NCBI GenBank assembly: GCA_030639035.1
Contig: DAOWDM010000170.1
Coordinates: forward strand, 1 to 17,632
Source of the DNA: Alphaproteobacteria bacterium
GTDB lineage: Bacteria; Pseudomonadota; Alphaproteobacteria; DAOWDM01
Direction of reading: 5' to 3'
DNA: 17,632 nt
In this document: one piece after another, positions 13,694-17,632 of the stretch
Numbering within the stretch: the first letter of the stretch is position 1
Layout of the letters: each line of letters begins with the position of its first letter
Notes under the pieces: generated by a model
What the model saw: the letters and a program-made list of their open reading frames with translations, nothing else
What the model was told of the DNA's origin: nothing
The model's database searches: none
Position numbers and translations under genes: made by a program

Positions 13694-14993
13694 TTTGATG
13701 CTCGTGAATTTTAGGTACTGCACCAAAACGTCCTGTTAAATATGCTTTTCTTATTTCTTTATCATAACGCTGATCAAAACTACTAAGGGAATATAATTTG
13801 CTACTTTGCTCCTTGTTTTTTTCAACAAACCAGATTTCATCTCTTCTTACAGTAGCCGTATTCAAAAGGCTTGTTTCATGTGTCGTTATGATTAATTGAG
13901 AATCGTTTTTTTCTTTATTTTGCAAAAAATGATTTACTAAATAATTGCTTATTTCAGGATGCAATGAACGGTCAAGTTCATCAATAACTAAAACTGCTTT
14001 TTCAGCTTGATAAAAAAGAGGCAATAAATCAACAATTCGTTTTGTTCCATCTGATTCATCTTTAAGATCAAATTTCTTTATTTTATTATTTTTTGTCTTG
14101 TGATGTGTAAATAATTTTTCGGCTTGAATTTTACCTTTTTTCTTTTGAAAAAGAATTTTTTCTCCGTTGGTCAAAAAATAAGGAACAGTAACGTTTTGAC
14201 CTTCCTCCATATTACGACACATAATATCAATATATTTTGTTGATATTTTTAAAGAATCAACATGCACTTTTTTGATGCTAACATCTACAATCCCTGTATC
14301 TAAATACTTCAAAGAAGATGCGATAAATTTTCTAAAATCATTATCATTATCAATATCCAAAAAAATATCTGCTTTTAAAGAATGATGTGGAGTAATAATC
14401 CGAAGATTTTTAAACCAATCATTAACATTTTTGAACTGATCAAAAGAATCTTCAAATGCTTTTGTAATAAAAAGTATGCTTTTATGAGCTTCTGGAATAC
14501 GTTCTTTTAGATAGTTAGCTGTTTTTTCAGGTAAAGATTTTCCGTATTCTTTTAATTTTTGACCTTTTCTATAATAAATAAGTTTTTCTGGTTTTTGCTC
14601 AGAATAATATATCTGATAAAGCCATTCTTCTTTTATTTCATTGTCTGTTGCTTTAAAGCCAAACGCATATGCTTTTTTGTTTATTTTAAATTCAACTTCA
14701 AAACTACTTGGTTCGCCACTTTTTCCCGACAATAAAAAATGTTCAATTCCTATGCTTTGATTCCGTTTTCTGCCATTTAAAACAAAACTCTGAAAAAAAG
14801 CTAATGCTTTGATAAGGTTCGATTTTCCTGATGCGTTTGCACCATAGATTATTGCAGATTTTAAAGTTTTAAAATCTCCTGATGTGTCGTTATTAATATG
14901 ATGAGGGTGATTTCTTTCTTTGGTCTTTACCATATTAAGCGAGGTTTCTTCATAGAAAGACTTGTAATTTGCAACAGAAAAACGAATTAACAT
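13686..14993 (-). CDS. rloA: RloA-family AAA/ABC-like ATPase (AbiLi-like, phage-defence type)
   Basis: 435 residues from ATG 14993, where AAGGAG sits 5 nt upstream; a GTG two codons earlier is less likely. The protein starts MLIRFSVANYKSF, the usual first strand of SMC/OLD-like ATPases of the AAA_15/AAA_21 group. Walker A is GANASGKS (51-58), a degenerate signature ESDGTKR lies at 313-319, Walker B is AVLVIDELDRSLHP with D338 and E339, and TTHE gives the switch His 372. The central region (about 80-300) carries the variable lid insertion. RloA ATPases are thought to sense infection and control the RloB effector, by analogy with AbiL and PARIS. The gene begins a minus-strand operon running through rloB into yejBEF, and is visibly more AT-rich than the yej genes, which suggests acquisition. 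Confidence 0.9.
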   Translation of the reverse strand: MLIRFSVANYKSFYEETSLNMVKTKERNHPHHINNDTSGDFKTLKSAIIYGANASGKSNLIKALAFFQSFVLNGRKRNQSIGIEHFLLSGKSGEPSSFEVEFKINKKAYAFGFKATDNEIKEEWLYQIYYSEQKPEKLIYYRKGQKLKEYGKSLPEKTANYLKERIPEAHKSILFITKAFEDSFDQFKNVNDWFKNLRIITPHHSLKADIFLDIDNDNDFRKFIASSLKYLDTGIVDVSIKKVHVDSLKISTKYIDIMCRNMEEGQNVTVPYFLTNGEKILFQKKKGKIQAEKLFTHHKTKNNKIKKFDLKDESDGTKRIVDLLPLFYQAEKAVLVIDELDRSLHPEISNYLVNHFLQNKEKNDSQLIITTHETSLLNTATVRRDEIWFVEKNKEQSSKLYSLSSFDQRYDKEIRKAYLTGRFGAVPKIHEHQNG

Positions 14994-15007
14994 TTCCACT
15001 CCTTAAA

Positions 15008-15020
15008 GAGAATTTTTCTC
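15008..15020. repeat. Small inverted repeat in the rloA leader
   Basis: GAGAA-TTT-TTCTC at 15008-15020 is a perfect 5-bp inverted repeat with a 3-nt centre. It lies between the predicted transcription start and the AAGGAG ribosome site (15006-15001), where it could be an operator half-site pair or a small RNA hairpin affecting translation. It is short enough to be chance in AT-rich DNA. Confidence 0.4.
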
Positions 15021-15034
15021 GTTCATGTTGGTTT

Positions 15035-15063
15035 TTTATATAACACAATAAAAAAAGATACAA
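15035..15063 (-). promoter_or_regulatory. Promoter for the rloAB-yejBEF operon
   Basis: On the minus strand TTGTAT (15063-15058) and TATAAA (15040-15035) are separated by exactly 17 nt, predicting a start near 15028 and a leader of about 35 nt. It is the only convincing promoter seen upstream of yejB: the abutting genes leave no room for one between rloB and yejB unless it lies inside rloB. Confidence 0.5.
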
Positions 15064-15118
15064 GACAAAAGAGTTTGATTAAACTTAAAACAGTTCAATC
15101 TCTTAGTAACACTTTTAG

Positions 15119-15124
15119 TATAAA
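15119..15124 (+). promoter_or_regulatory. Candidate -10 element for the mechanosensitive channel gene
   Basis: TATAAA at 15119-15124 lies about 39 nt before the ATG at 15163 and is followed by an AGGGGG ribosome-site candidate at 15146-15151. The best upstream hexamer, TTCAAT (15094-15099), is 19 nt away, so the -35 is weak. The spacer 15000-15162 therefore appears to hold back-to-back divergent promoters. Confidence 0.35.
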
Positions 15125-15162
15125 ATCGGGCAGTGCTTTTGTATTAGGGGGTTGTTGTTTTG

Positions 15163-17472
15163 ATGCGGTTTTTAAAGGTTTTTGTTGTATTTCTGGCTTT
15201 GAATGTATCTGGAAATGTTTTGGCTGGTGAAATAAGTTCGGATATATGGGCTAAGGAACTCAACACGATTGAGGATTTTGCTCGTAATGCGAAGGGGGAT
15301 AAAGCGTCTCTTTCTGACTATCGCAAGCGTGTTTCTAGGGTTCGCAATGAAGCAATTAAAAACAGAAATGATTTAAAAAAAGAACTCGTTTCAATACAGA
15401 AACTATTAAATACACTAGGTGTTAAGCCTGAAAAAGACAGCCCTCCAGAACTCGCTGAAATATCCTCTAAACGTGAGTTTTACACAAAAAAAGTCGCTAT
15501 AATCAAGGCTCATCTAGCAGAAGCAGGACTAACTCTGGCTCGAACCGAAGAGCTTGAAAAAACTTTTTCTTCTTTGAGCAGAGAAAGGCTTATTGAAAAT
15601 ATTATTGAACACAAGGCATCTCCATTATCTCCAACGGTAATAATAAGTGCTGTTCCTGAACTTTTTTCCATAGTTGATACAATTATAAAATCACCTGTTG
15701 AATGGTATAAAACGCCTAAATATAAAATAACCAGCTCATCACCTGTATTGCTGGCTATGTTAGCGGCGATTTTTATAGGCTGGTTTATTAAGAAATGGCT
15801 ACTTGAAAAATTCGGCTATGATTCATCATTAAAAAAACCTGCGTACGCCAGAAGACTGCTTGGAGCTTTTACTGCAGCAGTGGCAAGAGGCGTTATTCCT
15901 GCTGCAATTATGGCAGCTTTTTTCTATTGGCTGTCTAGTCCGCAGGCTATTATCCACGGTCTTTTTGCTGAAATGCTTGGGGCTGTTTTACTGGTGTTTT
16001 TATGGCTTGTTTTGGTTAAAGCATTCTCTCGAGTAGTCCTTAATCCTGATTTGCCAACATGGAGACTAACTAATATAAGCTCTGTAAAAGCCAGCAGTAT
16101 AAATTACAGAGTCAACCTCCTTGCATTGCTTCTTGCCATTAACGGTTTTCTGCATTTTACGGCTGGAAAGCTTACTTTTTCCGAGGAATTGACTTCATTT
16201 TATACAGGCATAATTACCTGCCTTGAATTGCTGTGCATTCTAACTCTTACAAAAAAATGGCTGTGGGAGCGTGATGAAAGTGAAGAAAAAACTCCTGCCA
16301 AAACAAAAAAAGATTATTGGCTGATACTGCGTTCTATAGTTAAGTTTCTAGCTTTAATCGGAGCTGTTTCCTGTCTTGTAGGTTATATCAACTTTGGCGA
16401 GTTTATTCTATCAAGGCTGCTTTTCAGTGGCGGAGTTATAGGAATTTTACTGCTTGGACACGGTTTAGTGCATGACTCAATTTCCATGCTGCACCATGCT
16501 GATTTCATAACAAAAAATCTTGATGTAGAATCTACTACATTAAAAAAAATATATTTCTGGCTTCATAAAGCAGTAGAGCCAATTCTGTGCATAATCGGAA
16601 TTATGGTAATGCTGCCAAGCTGGGGCGTTCCAAAAGAAGACGTTCTAAGATGGACAGCTAAGATTTTTACAGGCTTTTCTATTGGTGAGGCAACTCTTTC
16701 ACTGGTTGACGTTACCTTTGCAATAATTGTTTTTGTCGGAGTCATTGCTTTATCACGTCTTGCACAGCGAATATTGATGGATAAAGTGCTTTCCGAAACA
16801 TCTTTAGAGAAAAGCCTGCAGCACTCATTGTCTTCAGGCATAAGCTACATAGGCGTTATAGCCGCCTTTGCAGCAAGTATAATTGTCATAGGAATTGACC
16901 TTACAAATCTTGCCATGATAGCAGGTGCTTTGTCTGTTGGTATTGGTTTCGGACTTCAAAACGTAGTCAATAATTTTGTGTCAGGGATTATTATTCTGAT
17001 AGAACGCCCTATAAAAGTAGGCGATTGGGTAGTCGTCAATGACCAAGAAGGCGTTGTAAAACAAATAAACATAAGAGCTACAGAGCTTGAAACATGGCAA
17101 AGAGCATCTATCATTATTCCAAACGCCGAGATTATTTCTAATGCTGTAACCAACCTTACACACAAGGACAGCTATGGAAGAATAGAAATACCAGTAGGTG
17201 TGGCTTATGGTTCTGACACAAATAAAGTTAAAGAAATACTGTTTGAATGTGCCAAAAATCATGCTGACATCATGTCAAAACCTGAAATATCTGTGGAGTT
17301 TAAAAACTTTGGCGACAGCAGTCTTGATTTTAAACTGTACTGCTATACTTCAAACGTACACAACCGCCGACATATAGCCAGTGAATTACGCTTTGATATA
17401 GACAATAAATTCCGCCAAGAAAACATCGAGATTCCTTTTCCTCAAAGAGTTATACATATGGCTACTGATTAA
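15163..17472 (+). CDS. Large MscS-superfamily mechanosensitive channel with DUF3772-like N-terminus
   Basis: 769 residues from ATG 15163; a TTG one codon earlier is ignored. Residues 1-21 form a Sec signal peptide ending NVLA before GEISS. A charged, helical periplasmic region (about 22-185) follows and ends in RERLIENIIEHKASPLSP, the style of DUF3772. Around ten hydrophobic segments span roughly 200-610. The last is the MscS pore helix: alanine/glycine-rich LAMIAGALSVGIGFGLQNVV, then NNFVSGIIILIERPIKVGDWV leading into the beta domain and a cytoplasmic alpha/beta vestibule ending near PFPQRVIHM. This matches the large MscK/YbdG-like channels of Gram-negative bacteria, which open on membrane tension during osmotic downshock. 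Spacing from AGGGGG to the ATG is 11 nt, slightly long. The gene stands alone, divergent from rloA. Confidence 0.92.
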   Translation: MRFLKVFVVFLALNVSGNVLAGEISSDIWAKELNTIEDFARNAKGDKASLSDYRKRVSRVRNEAIKNRNDLKKELVSIQKLLNTLGVKPEKDSPPELAEISSKREFYTKKVAIIKAHLAEAGLTLARTEELEKTFSSLSRERLIENIIEHKASPLSPTVIISAVPELFSIVDTIIKSPVEWYKTPKYKITSSSPVLLAMLAAIFIGWFIKKWLLEKFGYDSSLKKPAYARRLLGAFTAAVARGVIPAAIMAAFFYWLSSPQAIIHGLFAEMLGAVLLVFLWLVLVKAFSRVVLNPDLPTWRLTNISSVKASSINYRVNLLALLLAINGFLHFTAGKLTFSEELTSFYTGIITCLELLCILTLTKKWLWERDESEEKTPAKTKKDYWLILRSIVKFLALIGAVSCLVGYINFGEFILSRLLFSGGVIGILLLGHGLVHDSISMLHHADFITKNLDVESTTLKKIYFWLHKAVEPILCIIGIMVMLPSWGVPKEDVLRWTAKIFTGFSIGEATLSLVDVTFAIIVFVGVIALSRLAQRILMDKVLSETSLEKSLQHSLSSGISYIGVIAAFAASIIVIGIDLTNLAMIAGALSVGIGFGLQNVVNNFVSGIIILIERPIKVGDWVVVNDQEGVVKQINIRATELETWQRASIIIPNAEIISNAVTNLTHKDSYGRIEIPVGVAYGSDTNKVKEILFECAKNHADIMSKPEISVEFKNFGDSSLDFKLYCYTSNVHNRRHIASELRFDIDNKFRQENIEIPFPQRVIHMATD

Positions 17473-17505
17473 AATTCTTTTTCCTAATCCAAGCACCCTT
17501 TAAAC

Positions 17506-17519
17506 TCAATTATAATTGA
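17506..17519 (+). promoter_or_regulatory. Consensus -10 inside a 14-bp perfect palindrome
   Basis: TCAATTATAATTGA is a perfect palindrome whose centre contains TATAAT (17511-17516), a consensus -10. It would start transcription about 27 nt before the ATG at 17550. No good -35 is seen. An operator overlapping the promoter is possible; chance is also plausible at this base composition. Confidence 0.4.
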
Positions 17520-17549
17520 TATTACTCTAAAACAAGGAATTTATTTGTA

Positions 17550-17632
17550 ATGGTTAAAATTATTGATGCTTCTAATTTAAAAACAAACATATCTGTTTTC
17601 AATAAAGAAAAAGAAAAAAAAATAATAATAGA
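17550..17632 (+). CDS. Start of an unidentified gene (partial, cut by window edge)
   Basis: An open frame begins at ATG 17550, 10 nt after AAGGAA (17534-17539), and remains open for 27 codons to the edge: MVKIIDASNLKTN, then a lysine-rich stretch. It has a promoter candidate just upstream. It is too short to assign a family; the frame and ribosome site make it a plausible gene. Confidence 0.5.
   Translation, partial: MVKIIDASNLKTNISVFNKEKEKKIII

Noticed and set aside
13694..13726. Upstream ATG for rloB at 13726
   Set aside because: It would overlap rloA by 41 nt and add a non-conserved segment. The ATG at 13693 gives the usual short basic RloB N-terminus.

Overview
The window is about 17.6 kb of AT-rich chromosomal DNA. 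The Yej-type peptide importer, the WaaE-like glycosyltransferase, the PfkB 'adenosine kinase-like' sugar kinase and the large signal-peptide-bearing DUF3772/MscS channel together suggest a Gram-negative bacterium. Most likely it is a low-GC, host-associated (for example gut) alphaproteobacterium. This is inferred from gene content and style; no rRNA or other phylogenetic marker is present.

Layout: (1) 1-1115, minus strand: two glycosyltransferase genes of an LPS or surface-polysaccharide locus; the second runs off the left edge. (2) 1329-8118: an unusual accessory cluster. Two plus-strand HExxH putative zinc metallopeptidases (1329-2249, 2262-3269) converge on a minus-strand operon of two further paralogues (8118-7075, 7075-6101), an unrecognised 200-residue protein (6086-5484) and a half-size ABC exporter (5341-3578). 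Palindromic intergenic repeats lie on both sides of the exporter gene. (3) 8191-9216: a PfkB-family carbohydrate/nucleoside kinase. (4) 9325-14993, minus strand: an apparently continuous five-gene operon reading rloA-rloB-yejB-yejE-yejF. An RloAB/AbiL-like ATPase plus putative Toprim pair sits directly upstream of the inner-membrane and ATPase genes of a microcin C/oligopeptide importer. The periplasmic binding protein YejA is absent from the usual leading position. (5) 15163-17472, plus strand: a 769-residue MscS-superfamily mechanosensitive channel. (6) 17550 to the right edge: the start of an unidentified gene.

The four metallopeptidase paralogues share a Cys exactly 23 residues before HExxH, a Glu 26-27 residues after the second His (probable third zinc ligand), a GWY[DN]N motif, a second invariant Cys and a short basic C-terminal tail ending in Arg. 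With the adjacent exporter and the unknown 200-residue gene they look like a self-contained module. Secretion of the enzymes, or processing of an exported peptide, is a hypothesis only. The rloAB-yejBEF arrangement is the second notable point: the junctions are 8-nt overlap, 0-nt gap, 4-nt overlap and 4-nt overlap, and yejB has no good Shine-Dalgarno of its own. Import of peptides may therefore be translationally tied to a phage-defence-type pair. No tRNA, rRNA, CRISPR array, IS element or integrase was seen.
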